Source: Acidilutibacter cellobiosedens
GTDB taxonomy: Bacteria > Bacillota > Clostridia > Tissierellales > Acidilutibacteraceae
Assembly (NCBI RefSeq): GCF_004103715.1
Contig: NZ_CP035282.1
Span: 1,044,673 to 1,108,672, forward strand
Direction of reading: 5' to 3'
DNA length: 64,000 bases
Translations under genes and position numbers: made by a program
Notes under the pieces: generated by a model
The model's input: only the letters and a program-made list of their open reading frames with translations
Told to the model about the DNA's origin: nothing
The model's database searches: none
Shown here: positions 16,942 to 24,781 of the stretch, one piece after another
Layout of the letters: each line of letters opens with the position of its first letter
Position numbering within the stretch: position 1 is the stretch's first letter

Positions 16942-17424
16942 CGGATAAATCCATATGGGAAGTACGCTCCCCTTTCTGTACCTCCAGTTTATGGTTTCGT
17001 TGCCATTCAATAAAAGTTCATTGATGAAGTGAGCTTTTATTGCCTGATAACTTAGGCTGATGTTCCTTGACAAAGAAAGCAGGTCAGATAACGGCTTTGC
17101 AGTATAATGCAAATCGGATACATTCCATTTATATAGAGCCATGCGGTTGATACGCCATGACCTCTGTTTAGAGTGAGCGAATAATATCAGACCGTAAAAC
17201 AAATATGGCAGTTTGTAGGCGATGACATATAAATGGGACAATGATACTCCCTTATAGCCACAGTCCGAGCGTTGAAAGCGTCGCAGGCAATGGGTAGGGT
17301 TTCGGCAGAACGTCGAGAGGGTGAAATTCCCGTGGAGCTGTGCCAACAGCCGTCCGATTTTACTAAAAATTATATACATTTGCTAATACAGTTATTGCAC
17401 CTGATTTGAAAGGAGATGGAGTAT
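16942..17424. other. Unexplained spacer between orf8-like and toxin genes
   Basis: Nearly 480 bp with no forward gene. The reverse strand is open for about 150 codons (17379 to 16921) and has some protein-like sequence, but has no ribosome site and runs into the orf8 stop. An AATAAAAG/CTTTTATT stem lies near 17010-17042, and the segment at about 17270-17360 is noticeably more GC-rich and could be structured. Confidence 0.35.
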
Positions 17425-17781
17425 ATGAATGACTGCATTATGCGTGGAGATATTTTCTGTGCCAATCTAAACAATGGAATTGGAGCTGAACAAAGAGGAT
17501 ACCGACCAGTTCTGATTATCCAAAATAATATAGGAAATAAATTTAGTCCAACGGTTATTGTAGCAGTAATCACAGGACAAATTCATCACAAAGCAAGACT
17601 GCCCACTCATTGCCAACTAAGTTCTCATTCTGCATTATCCATTCCATCAATGGCATTGTTAGAGCAGATTACTACAATAGATAAAAGACGGTTGAAAAAA
17701 TATATAGGAAGAATAAGCGAGGAAGAAATTTCTTGTATCAATAAGGCTCTCTCAATCAGTGTAGGATTGGAGAGCCTATAA
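17425..17781 (+). CDS. PemK/MazF-family toxin or endoribonuclease
   Basis: 118 residues from the ATG at 17425, nine bases after AAAGGAG; an ATG at 17416 lies on the ribosome site itself. RGDIFCANLNNGIGAEQRGYR (near residue 7) followed by PVLIIQNN, and later LPTHCQLSSHSALSIPSMALLEQITTIDKRRL, match the MazF fold including the RP-type substrate loop. No upstream antitoxin gene is visible, so it may be solitary, or be neutralised by the 56-residue protein downstream. This gene next to a serine recombinase is common in Tn1549-like elements. Confidence 0.85.
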   Translation: MNDCIMRGDIFCANLNNGIGAEQRGYRPVLIIQNNIGNKFSPTVIVAVITGQIHHKARLPTHCQLSSHSALSIPSMALLEQITTIDKRRLKKYIGRISEEEISCINKALSISVGLESL

Positions 17782-17895
17782 TTATGTCTTTTTTGCTTTT
17801 CTAAAGATGTTGAGTTGAAATAGAAAATCGATACATTTCACATAAATTTAAAACCTATTTATAATGGAGGCATGTAATCACGGAGGTGTTTACAG

Positions 17896-18066
17896 ATGGA
17901 AAATATCAAGCACGAATCAGAACATTTAACGGAAAAAGAATTTATTCCAAAAGGAACAGCTTGCTCCTCTGGGTCAAAAGCATATAACACTTTCATAAAT
18001 ACCATAGTGAGTGTAGTAGAAAAGTATGGAGCTGAGATTTTAGAAGAAATAGATTGTGCTGTGTAA
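17896..18066 (+). CDS. 56-residue acidic protein between toxin and recombinase
   Basis: Short gene with GGAGG at 17882-17886. It encodes an acidic, helical protein (KHESEHLTEKEFIPKGTACS, then NTFINTIVSVVEKYGAEILE). Small proteins of this look occur in the same place in clostridial serine-recombinase elements. Candidate antitoxin or recombination accessory factor; not demonstrated. Confidence 0.6.
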   Translation: MENIKHESEHLTEKEFIPKGTACSSGSKAYNTFINTIVSVVEKYGAEILEEIDCAV

Positions 18067-18126
18067 TTCACAGCACGTTACATAGGATATTTTCCATTTG
18101 TTTAATCAGAAAAGGAGGTTTTATTT

Positions 18127-19815
18127 ATGAACAGAAGTGGCATGAAATGTGTTTTATATCCTCGTGTCAGCACAGAAATGCAGGTTGATGGATTTAGCTT
18201 AGATGGTCAGAGAAGTAGCTTAAAACGCTTTGCAGATAGAGAAGAAATGATAGTAGTAGACATCTATGAAGATGCAGGTAAATCCGGAAAATCCATTGAG
18301 GGCAGACCTGCCTTTAAAAAGATGTTATCAGATATAGAAAATGGCTTACAAATAGATTACATACTGGTGTATAAGCTATCCCGTTTCGGGAGAAATGCAG
18401 CAGATATTCTAAATTCTTTAGAGTTTATACAATCCTATGGGATAAATCTTATCTGTATTGAAGAAGGAATAGATTCATCACAGGCAAGTGGAAAACTCCT
18501 CATATCGGTGCTTTCAGCGGTTGCCGAGATTGAAAGAGAAAATATTATTGAGCAGACAATGAATGGTCGTAAGGAAAAAGCAAGACAAGGTGGCTGGAAT
18601 GGTGGTTTTGCTCCTTATGGTTATTATTTAAAAGATAAAAATTTATTCATTCAGGAAGAAGAAGCGGAGGTTATCCGCATAATATATGATAAGTTTGCTA
18701 ATACGGAAATGGGTTACGGCGGTGTTGCCCAATATCTTAACCTACAAGGTATTAAGAAAATTCAAAGGCAGAATGGGAAACTTAGCGAATGGAGTGGTCA
18801 TTTGGTTAGGCAGATTTTAGACAACCCTGTTTACTATGGAAAAATTGCTTTTGGCAGACGGGCAAGGGAAAAAGTGAAGGGTACAAAAAATCAATACCGG
18901 CAAGCGTGGCAAGAAGAGTATATTGTTGCGGATGGTAAGCATGAGGCTATCATCAGCGAGGAATTATGGAACAAGGTTCGTGAAAAAAGAATAGAAACTG
19001 GAATAAAGCAGCCATCAAAAGTGGGCAAGGATCGGTCACATTTACTCACAGGGCTTTTGAGATGCCCAGTTTGCGGTGGTCCGATGTATACCAATAAACA
19101 CGCATGGACAAATAAAGATGGTACATACAAAGAAGTATATTATTATGTATGTAGTCGTAATAGAATGGTCAGAGGAAAAAGCTGTACTTATAAAGCAATG
19201 CTTAAAAAAACAGAAATTGAGCCGCTTGTTATTGCCTCAATTAAAGAATTGGTTAGCAATAAAACCTTTGCTAAGGAAGTTAAATCAAGAATAGGCACTC
19301 AAATTGATACAACAACAATTGATAGGGAGATTAAGAATTACGAAAGCAAGCTCAGAGAGGTTGACTTGAACAAAGCACGTTTGGAGAATGAAATTGATAC
19401 CTTACCTGAAGATACCCGTTATAGGGAGAGAAAGCTGCATGATATGACTATTCGATTAGATGGGCTGTATGATATAATGGTGGAATTAGAAGAAAAAATT
19501 GAAGATGCAAAGCTAAAGCGACGTTCTGTGGAAATGAACGCTATCACATTAGACAATGTTTACAGATTGATGATTAACTTTGAAAAAATGTACGATAGAA
19601 TTAATGATGAAGAACGGAAAGCTCTTGTATCGTCCTTGATTAAAGAAATTCAGATATATCCTCGTGATGAAACAGAAGTACCATTAAAGTCGATTTTCTT
19701 TAACTTTCCTGTCTTTAAAGACGGAGAAGAAGTGCAGGAACTTTTGTGGGATAAAGATACGCACGTTGAGAGTATAATAATGATGACGCATTGTGGCGAT
19801 AAGGAGAAAAGGTAG
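18127..19815 (+). CDS. Large serine recombinase of an integrative element (TndX-like)
   Basis: 562 residues. The N-terminal resolvase domain contains YPRVSTEMQ (the nucleophile Ser near residue 16), LVYKLSRFGRNA and the AEIERENIIEQT helix E (about 140). A recombinase domain (GGFAPYGYYLKD, GVAQYLNLQGI) and a zinc ribbon (CPVCGGPM near 316 and CSRNRMVRGKSCTY near 344) follow, then a long coiled coil (about 395-490). This organisation is that of TndX/phiC31-type integrases and of Tn5397-like elements. The last gene of the module; the right boundary must lie shortly after it. Confidence 0.92.
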   Translation: MNRSGMKCVLYPRVSTEMQVDGFSLDGQRSSLKRFADREEMIVVDIYEDAGKSGKSIEGRPAFKKMLSDIENGLQIDYILVYKLSRFGRNAADILNSLEFIQSYGINLICIEEGIDSSQASGKLLISVLSAVAEIERENIIEQTMNGRKEKARQGGWNGGFAPYGYYLKDKNLFIQEEEAEVIRIIYDKFANTEMGYGGVAQYLNLQGIKKIQRQNGKLSEWSGHLVRQILDNPVYYGKIAFGRRAREKVKGTKNQYRQAWQEEYIVADGKHEAIISEELWNKVREKRIETGIKQPSKVGKDRSHLLTGLLRCPVCGGPMYTNKHAWTNKDGTYKEVYYYVCSRNRMVRGKSCTYKAMLKKTEIEPLVIASIKELVSNKTFAKEVKSRIGTQIDTTTIDREIKNYESKLREVDLNKARLENEIDTLPEDTRYRERKLHDMTIRLDGLYDIMVELEEKIEDAKLKRRSVEMNAITLDNVYRLMINFEKMYDRINDEERKALVSSLIKEIQIYPRDETEVPLKSIFFNFPVFKDGEEVQELLWDKDTHVESIIMMTHCGDKEKR

Positions 19816-20171
19816 GGTTCAACCACAACATATAGTGGTTTGAGGACAAAAATTGGGTCAAAAATCGGAGTAAAAACACCGTTTTTTGACCCTTAAAAAT
19901 AGGGTAAAATATAGATGACATAGGAAAAATGAAAATTTTAGTTGATAAATCGGTGGATGAATTATATTATATATTACAGAAAAGTAGAGTAGTGAAACAT
20001 GAATGATTTATAAGCTATTAGACAAATAGGAATTTGACTCTTCCTTTGATATGAAAAAACCGCAAAATTAAGCAATGTAAAGTCTAGTTGCGGTATTGTA
20101 AAGCTTATGTGGTAGTATTTTAGCATGATTTTAACTACAATAAAATTACCAAAACAAAGGAGGATTTTATT
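19816..20171. other. Spacer after the recombinase, likely element end
   Basis: No gene. It holds the inverted repeats at 19821-19840 (AACCAC/GTGGTT) and 19855-19892, and a stem ACCGCAA (20059-20065) / TTGCGGT (20088-20094) that is followed on the minus strand by T6. The attachment site was not resolved. Confidence 0.45.
19855..19892. repeat. 14-bp inverted repeat beyond the recombinase
   Basis: GGGTCAAAAATCGG (19855-19868) mirrors CCGTTTTTTGACCC (19879-19892) with one mismatch. No T tract follows, so it is more like a binding or junction structure near the right end of the module than a terminator. Confidence 0.6.
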
Positions 20172-20783
20172 GTGAAATTATCAGATAAGATTATAATTTT
20201 AAGGAAACAACATGGTATGTCTCAAGAGGATTTGGCCGAAAAACTGAATATATCTCGTCAAGCAATCTCTCGTTGGGAAAATGGGTCTGCCACACCTGAT
20301 GCATCAAATATTTTACAACTCAGCAAACTTTTTAATGTTACCACCGACTATTTGTTGAATGATGATTTTAAAAGTGATAATGACTTGCCAAAACTCAAGG
20401 AGACGAAAGAAAATAACCTAAAGCAAATAATGATATATTTGATTACGCTTGAGGTCATGGTTTTGCTGATGCAAATTATGGCTACTATCATCCTACAAAA
20501 TGTTTTCTTTGTTGTTTTAAGTATCATACCATTTGTGGCGTTGGTCGGTGGTTTTGAATATGCATATCAAAAAAACGGGAATGAAACATCTGCTATTTTC
20601 AGAAAGAGTTTCTATAAAATATCTGTATGGCTTGGATTATATTTCCCTACAAGGTTTCTGGTAACTTTAGCAATGCATTTTTACCCTCACCCCTATTCGA
20701 CCATTATTTTTGAAATTATGGTAGTGAGTGTGTACCTGATGCTTTCCATGATAGTGATGCTATCCATTGATGAAAAAGCATAA
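20172..20783 (+). CDS. XRE-family regulator with C-terminal membrane domain
   Basis: 203 residues starting at GTG 20172 behind AAAGGAGG. HTH at residues about 10-32 (HGMSQEDLAEKLNISRQAIS, then RWENGSATPD); linker; then four hydrophobic segments (about 80-102, 105-123, 150-170, 178-198). Membrane-anchored XRE proteins of this type are transcription factors tied to cell-envelope sensing in Firmicutes. No obvious target next to it. Confidence 0.85.
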   Translation: MKLSDKIIILRKQHGMSQEDLAEKLNISRQAISRWENGSATPDASNILQLSKLFNVTTDYLLNDDFKSDNDLPKLKETKENNLKQIMIYLITLEVMVLLMQIMATIILQNVFFVVLSIIPFVALVGGFEYAYQKNGNETSAIFRKSFYKISVWLGLYFPTRFLVTLAMHFYPHPYSTIIFEIMVVSVYLMLSMIVMLSIDEKA

Positions 20784-20792
20784 ATTGAAGCA

Positions 20793-20804
20793 AAGGGGAC
20801 GGTT
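20793..20804 (+). repeat. Dispersed AAGGGGACGGTT element, copy 1
   Basis: Other copies lie at 40335-40345 and 51254-51266, with a degraded relative at 57178-57191. This copy is 65 bp before a Y1 transposase remnant; AAGGGGACGGTT-type motifs flank REP-associated (Y1) transposases in clostridia. Confidence 0.6.
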
Positions 20805-20869
20805 CTTTTTGTTTGATAAGTTTTAAGGAATGTGATATGTTTATGATATATTTGTATGGGGATGATTGT

Positions 20870-20959
20870 GTGCCAAGACAAGCAAGAGTTATAAGCAGTA
20901 CCGGAATTATCATGTCTTTAGTTCCCTTATTATCGCAGTATATAAGAAATTCAGGATAG
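20870..20959 (+). pseudogene. N-terminal scrap of a Y1/REP-associated transposase
   Basis: From GTG at 20870 the frame reads MPRQARVISSTGIIMS, the near-universal start of REP-associated tyrosine transposases (MPRQARxxSSTGIYHVM), and then collapses to unrelated sequence and a stop. The C-terminal HUH catalytic domain is missing. Confidence 0.7.
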
Positions 20960-21157
20960 TATTAATATTATCTGTAATCTATATAATATCTAACTGTCTG
21001 AGATATTTAAACCAATAGATATATTATTAGATTTAAACTATCTATTTATTTTAGTTTATATTTTAATAATATATATTTTTATTTCAAATATATGTAATAG
21101 TATAAGAAAAAAATTATATAAAAGTAGTTTATGCAGTGTTCATAGGTGGGGGGACGA

Positions 21158-21850
21158 ATGTTGTTTAGGAAAAAGAGAGTAGTATTTTTGACCATTTTAC
21201 TGGGTTTAGTTATATTGATTATTATAAAGGGCATTCCCTTTATAGATAGAAATTTTAAATCTTCGAAGAGAGTAATAGTAGTTGATCCCGGGCATGGAGG
21301 TAAAGATCCGGGAACTATCGGGTTTAGCGGTAATTATGAAAAAGAAGTCAATTTAGAGATTTCTAAAAAGCTAAAGAAAAAATTAAAGTCAAATGGCTAT
21401 AAAGTTATTTTAACCAGAGATAGTGATGAATATGTGGACAATCTGTTAAGAGCGAAGACAGCAAATAAAAAGAGGGCTAGGGTATTTATTAGTATTCATT
21501 GCAATTCTATGGAAAATAATAGTTCTGTAGATGGGGTTCAGGTACTTTATTATCCAAATAGAGAAAGTACAATTGGGGATTTAAACAATAATGAATTGGC
21601 ACAAATTATGATGAATTCAATGGTTAATGGAACCGGAGCTAAGGATAAGGGAATAATAGAAAGAAAAAATTTAATTGTACTGAATCAGACAAAAATGCCG
21701 GCAATAATAATTGAGTGTGGATTTTTATCTAATAAAAACGAAGAAAAACTTTTGCTAACAGAGGATTATCAAAATAAGATAGTGGATTCAATAATAGATG
21801 GATTGGAAGAGTATCTTAGTCTGAATACTGGTAGTGAAATGAGGAAGTAG
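21158..21850 (+). CDS. cwlD: N-acetylmuramoyl-L-alanine amidase, CwlD-like
   Basis: 230 residues from the ATG at 21158 (GTGGGGGG ribosome site; a GTG at 21146 would precede it). N-terminal membrane anchor at about 8-24, then an Amidase_3 catalytic domain: His46 in DPGHGGKD, Glu in NYEKEVNLEIS (about 60), His in SIHCNS (about 116) and catalytic Glu in IECGFLSN (about 190). CwlD of Bacillus makes spore-cortex muramic lactam; a short membrane-anchored enzyme of this length suits that role, but a vegetative amidase is possible. Confidence 0.85.
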   Translation: MLFRKKRVVFLTILLGLVILIIIKGIPFIDRNFKSSKRVIVVDPGHGGKDPGTIGFSGNYEKEVNLEISKKLKKKLKSNGYKVILTRDSDEYVDNLLRAKTANKKRARVFISIHCNSMENNSSVDGVQVLYYPNRESTIGDLNNNELAQIMMNSMVNGTGAKDKGIIERKNLIVLNQTKMPAIIIECGFLSNKNEEKLLLTEDYQNKIVDSIIDGLEEYLSLNTGSEMRK

Positions 21851-21978
21851 AGCTTTATTAAGATGGTAATTGTTATTATGTACAGGATATGCTATGATTA
21901 CATTAATTTGATTCAAAATTATAATTTATTATGTAACAAAAATTTATATTGTATTTATATATAGGAGGTAAAATTAAT

Positions 21979-22521
21979 ATGAGCCTGACGGGTGATAAAA
22001 TTTTTATTCGCTTTTTTGAAGATACAGATGCAGAAGCTTTACTTGATTTACATTTAAGGAACAGTGAGTTTTTTCAGAAGTATTCGCCAACTTTTGACGA
22101 TGACTTTTACACAATTGATTCAACACGTAAATATATCAGTGATTCAGTAAAGCAGAGAGAAGAAGATAAAGCCTATTCTTTTGGTATATGCTTAAAAGAT
22201 AACGGAAAATTGGTAGGTGATATATCCATTTTTCATATATTTCGAGGTTCACTCCAGAAATGTTTGATTGGTTATTCATTGGATAAACAATATAATGGTA
22301 ATGGATATACCACGGAAGCGGTCTCTTTGGTAGTAGAATTTGCGTTTAATGAATTACACCTACATCGTGTTGAGGCAGGCGTAATGTTAAGCAATATAGG
22401 TTCAATGCGAGTATTAGAAAAGGCAGGTTTTCATAGAGAAGGTATAGAACAAAAAGGTGTAAAAATTAATGGCCAATGGCAAGATCATCAGATATTTGCT
22501 ATAATATCAGATAATAACTAA
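21979..22521 (+). CDS. GNAT N-acetyltransferase, RimJ/RimL type
   Basis: 180 residues from the ATG at 21979 (AGGAGG upstream). Motifs: IRFFEDTDAEALLDLHL near residue 8, the acetyl-CoA loop GYSLDKQYNGNGYTTEAV near 97, and LHRVEAGVMLSNIGSMRVLEKAGF near 130-153. This family acetylates ribosomal proteins or small amines; specificity cannot be read here. Confidence 0.85.
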   Translation: MSLTGDKIFIRFFEDTDAEALLDLHLRNSEFFQKYSPTFDDDFYTIDSTRKYISDSVKQREEDKAYSFGICLKDNGKLVGDISIFHIFRGSLQKCLIGYSLDKQYNGNGYTTEAVSLVVEFAFNELHLHRVEAGVMLSNIGSMRVLEKAGFHREGIEQKGVKINGQWQDHQIFAIISDNN

Positions 22522-22606
22522 ACTTTATTTAGTTAAGTGCATAAAATTTTATTATATTTAGGAGTAGTATAAAATAATCTGTGTTTTTGTGAAAACAAAT
22601 TCTCTT

Positions 22607-22638
22607 TCCTGTTGCTAATATTTACAGGAGATTTTTTT
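22607..22638 (+). terminator. Weak terminator between convergent genes
   Basis: TCCTGT (22607-22612) pairs with ACAGGA (22624-22629), followed by seven T residues; upstream bases add partial pairing. Serves the acetyltransferase gene. Confidence 0.6.
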
Positions 22639-22657
22639 GTATATAAATAATGCGTAA

Positions 22658-24355
22658 CTACATTTTTAATTTTCTATAAAGAGTTCTTAGACTTAAACCA
22701 AGCTCCTTTGCAGCTTTTTCTTTCCCTTTGACATCCCATCCATTCTTATCTAAGGCATTTATTATTAATTGATACTCGGTTTCTGAAACCCTATCTTTTA
22801 TATTTGAGTTAGAATTAACATAGTGTGTAATTCTAGTAGGCAGACTACTAACCTGTATTATTTTTGTTTCCTCCATATTTAAGGCATATTCAATACAATT
22901 TTCCAGTTCTCTAATGTTTCCCGGCCAGCTATATGATTTTAATGTTTCTAAAGCCTCATCCGATAAAGAGCTAATTTTTTTATTAAGTCTCTTATTATAT
23001 ACATTTATAAAATGATTTGATAATAACTCTATATCACCTATTCTTTTGATTAGAGGAGGTAAGTGTATTTGAATCACGTTTAAGCGATAAAATAGGTCTT
23101 CACGAAATTTATTTTCTTCAATCATTTCTTCTAAATCTCTGTTAGTTGCAGCAATAACTCTGATGTCAATAGGTATAGGTGTTATACTTCCAAGTCTTTG
23201 TATTGTATGGTTTTGAAGGACTCTAAGTAGTTTTGCCTGCAGATATAGGGGCAATTCTCCGATTTCGTCAAGAAATATTGTTCCGCTATTGGCCAGTTCA
23301 AATATTCCCTGTTTACCGCCTTTTTTAGCTCCCGTAAAAGCTCCTTCCTCATATCCAAATAACTCTGATTCGAATAAAGAATCTGGGATATTTGCACAAT
23401 TTATTGGTATAAATGGATTATCTTTCCGATTGCTTGTATAATGGATGGCCTCGGCAATCATTTCTTTACCGGTGCCGGTTTTTCCGGTTATAAGGACCGA
23501 TGATGATGAGGTAGACAATTTTATAATCTTTCTTTTAATTTCATTAATAATATTATCATTTGATATTATTTTTTCAAGATAATTAAAATTTGTAGATACA
23601 GATAATACCTTATCTTTTTCGAATTTTAAAGAGTAGCCGATTACCTCATCATAAGATGTTAATGGTGATACGTATATTAATCCGTTAAATGTGTTGAGAC
23701 TAAAATATCTTTTTATAGGCTTTTTAACGGATAAAATCCAATCCGAAACATCTTTTGGTAATATTTGATATATAGATTGAGCAAATAGATCACAATATGG
23801 AAGCAGTTCATTAGTTCCTTTATTACAATAAATCAACATCCCATTTGCGTCTATTAGCAAAAAATATTCATATTCATTTGTAATTAATTCATCTATGGCA
23901 TTATGTAATATTTGAGAATCTTTTTTTGAAGATTCATTTGAAGCGAACATAGATATTAAATTAGAAATGTAGTCTATAATTTCCACATAATTACTGATGT
24001 TCTTTTCTATCGTGACATGTCTTTCTTGAGAAAAAGAAGTCATACTGACTACACCTATTGGAATGCTATTTATTTTTATACAAGATAATATTTCAATAGT
24101 AGAAGGACAATTATTCACAAATCTGCATCCAATACATGATTTCATATGGCCGGGCTTATTAACTACAATGTTGCCTTGAGTCAAAACCTCTTCAATAGAA
24201 GCCGAATGAACAGTTCGGCCTTTCCTTTTAAGATAGGTCCTTGTACTCGTAATTAAATGTGAATCGGCATCAAAAATTGCATATTCTAAATTTGTTAGAT
24301 TTGACATTGTTGAAACGATATTATCCAGGCTCGGCCTGATGTCTTTTAAAATCAT
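22658..24355 (-). CDS. Sigma-54-dependent enhancer-binding regulator with cysteine-rich sensor
   Basis: 565 residues from the ATG at 24355 (AGGAGGG upstream); a longer frame starts before that site. N-terminal sensor region: Cys cluster CIGCRFVNNC at about 73-82 with another Cys near 93, then a PAS-like stretch (about 155-245). AAA+ domain with Walker A TGKTGTGKE near 285, GAFTGA near 337 (the sigma-54 contact, intact) and DEIGELP near 360. C-terminal Fis-type HTH VKGKEKAAKELGLSLRTLYR near 545. Sigma-54 contact and HTH are both complete, so it should activate the divergent eight-gene set. The Cys cluster could bind a metal or Fe-S cluster or sense redox state. The inducer is unknown. Confidence 0.92.
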   Translation of the reverse strand: MILKDIRPSLDNIVSTMSNLTNLEYAIFDADSHLITSTRTYLKRKGRTVHSASIEEVLTQGNIVVNKPGHMKSCIGCRFVNNCPSTIEILSCIKINSIPIGVVSMTSFSQERHVTIEKNISNYVEIIDYISNLISMFASNESSKKDSQILHNAIDELITNEYEYFLLIDANGMLIYCNKGTNELLPYCDLFAQSIYQILPKDVSDWILSVKKPIKRYFSLNTFNGLIYVSPLTSYDEVIGYSLKFEKDKVLSVSTNFNYLEKIISNDNIINEIKRKIIKLSTSSSSVLITGKTGTGKEMIAEAIHYTSNRKDNPFIPINCANIPDSLFESELFGYEEGAFTGAKKGGKQGIFELANSGTIFLDEIGELPLYLQAKLLRVLQNHTIQRLGSITPIPIDIRVIAATNRDLEEMIEENKFREDLFYRLNVIQIHLPPLIKRIGDIELLSNHFINVYNKRLNKKISSLSDEALETLKSYSWPGNIRELENCIEYALNMEETKIIQVSSLPTRITHYVNSNSNIKDRVSETEYQLIINALDKNGWDVKGKEKAAKELGLSLRTLYRKLKM

Positions 24356-24367
24356 GATATCCCTCCT

Positions 24368-24409
24368 ATTTGACAAATATGACAATTAATTTGACTTAAA
24401 TGGCAATTA
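24368..24409. promoter_or_regulatory. Two abutting 21-bp direct repeats: probable enhancer sites
   Basis: ATTTGACAAATATGACAATT-type copy 1 (24368-24388) and copy 2 (24389-24409) have the same frame ATTTGAC-N4-ATGRCAATTA and directly abut. Each is an imperfect palindrome (ATTTGAC versus ATTGYCAT). They lie just upstream of the regulator's ribosome site and 110-150 bp before the -24/-12 element, the usual distance for sigma-54 enhancers. Confidence 0.75.
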
Positions 24410-24516
24410 TATATGATTATTTTATCACATTACCGGAAAAGAAAATTAAAAATTTTCAAAAAACATTGGAATATAGCATATAAAAATTTTTAATAAAAAA
24501 AGTATAAACTAAAATA

Positions 24517-24532
24517 TTGGTATAAAAAATGC
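24517..24532 (+). promoter_or_regulatory. Sigma-54 (-24/-12) promoter
   Basis: TTGGTATAAAAAATGC: the GG at 24519-24520 and GC at 24531-24532 have the required 12-bp register. It is weaker than consensus at the CAC core but the TTGG-N10-GC skeleton is intact. Positioned to start transcription around 24543-24546, ahead of the GcvPA-like gene. Confidence 0.75.
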
Positions 24533-24546
24533 GACGTAATATTATA

Positions 24547-24569
24547 GTCAAAGATAAATTATCTTTGAC
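24547..24569. repeat. 23-bp perfect palindrome at the predicted start site
   Basis: GTCAAAGATAA (24547-24557) and TTATCTTTGAC (24559-24569) are exact inverted copies around one A. In RNA it would form an 11-bp hairpin at the very 5' end of the operon transcript; in DNA it could be a repressor operator. Confidence 0.75.
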
Positions 24570-24781
24570 AGGTAAAATGACAGTTATATCTGAATATGTT
24601 TCAGGAATCGGACTGGAAGCCCGGGGAACTAAAAAGTGGTGATAAAGCTGATACACATTGTACTGTGAAGGGAGGAAGTGTAAAAATTGCTTATATAATG
24701 ATTTAGCATTATGAATAGCAGGCGCCGCACTTGTTGTTGAAAGTGAAGGAATTGCATAAATTTTAATAGGAGGTACCAAGT
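24570..24781 (+). other. Leader of the sigma-54 operon, with decayed coding sequence
   Basis: A 36-residue frame (24596-24706) has protein-like composition (WKPGELKSGDKADTHCTVKG) but no ribosome site, and another frame ends in AGAALVVESEGIA at about 24720-24760. I did not recognise a family; a vague resemblance to GrdB/PrdB-type selenoprotein segments (an in-frame TGA precedes AGAAL) is not strong enough to call. The region may be the scar of a lost first gene. Confidence 0.35.

Noticed and set aside
16921-17379. Reverse-strand frame of about 150 codons between orf8-like and toxin genes
   Set aside because: No ribosome site, overlaps the end of the forward gene, no family recognised; kept only as a spacer note.
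24700-24767. Possible selenocysteine TGA in the operon leader
   Set aside because: The surrounding frame is broken and the UxxC pattern of known selenoproteins is not present.
24570-24781. Possible glycine riboswitch upstream of the GcvP-like genes
   Set aside because: The conserved glycine riboswitch core sequences are not present; the region has only decayed frames.
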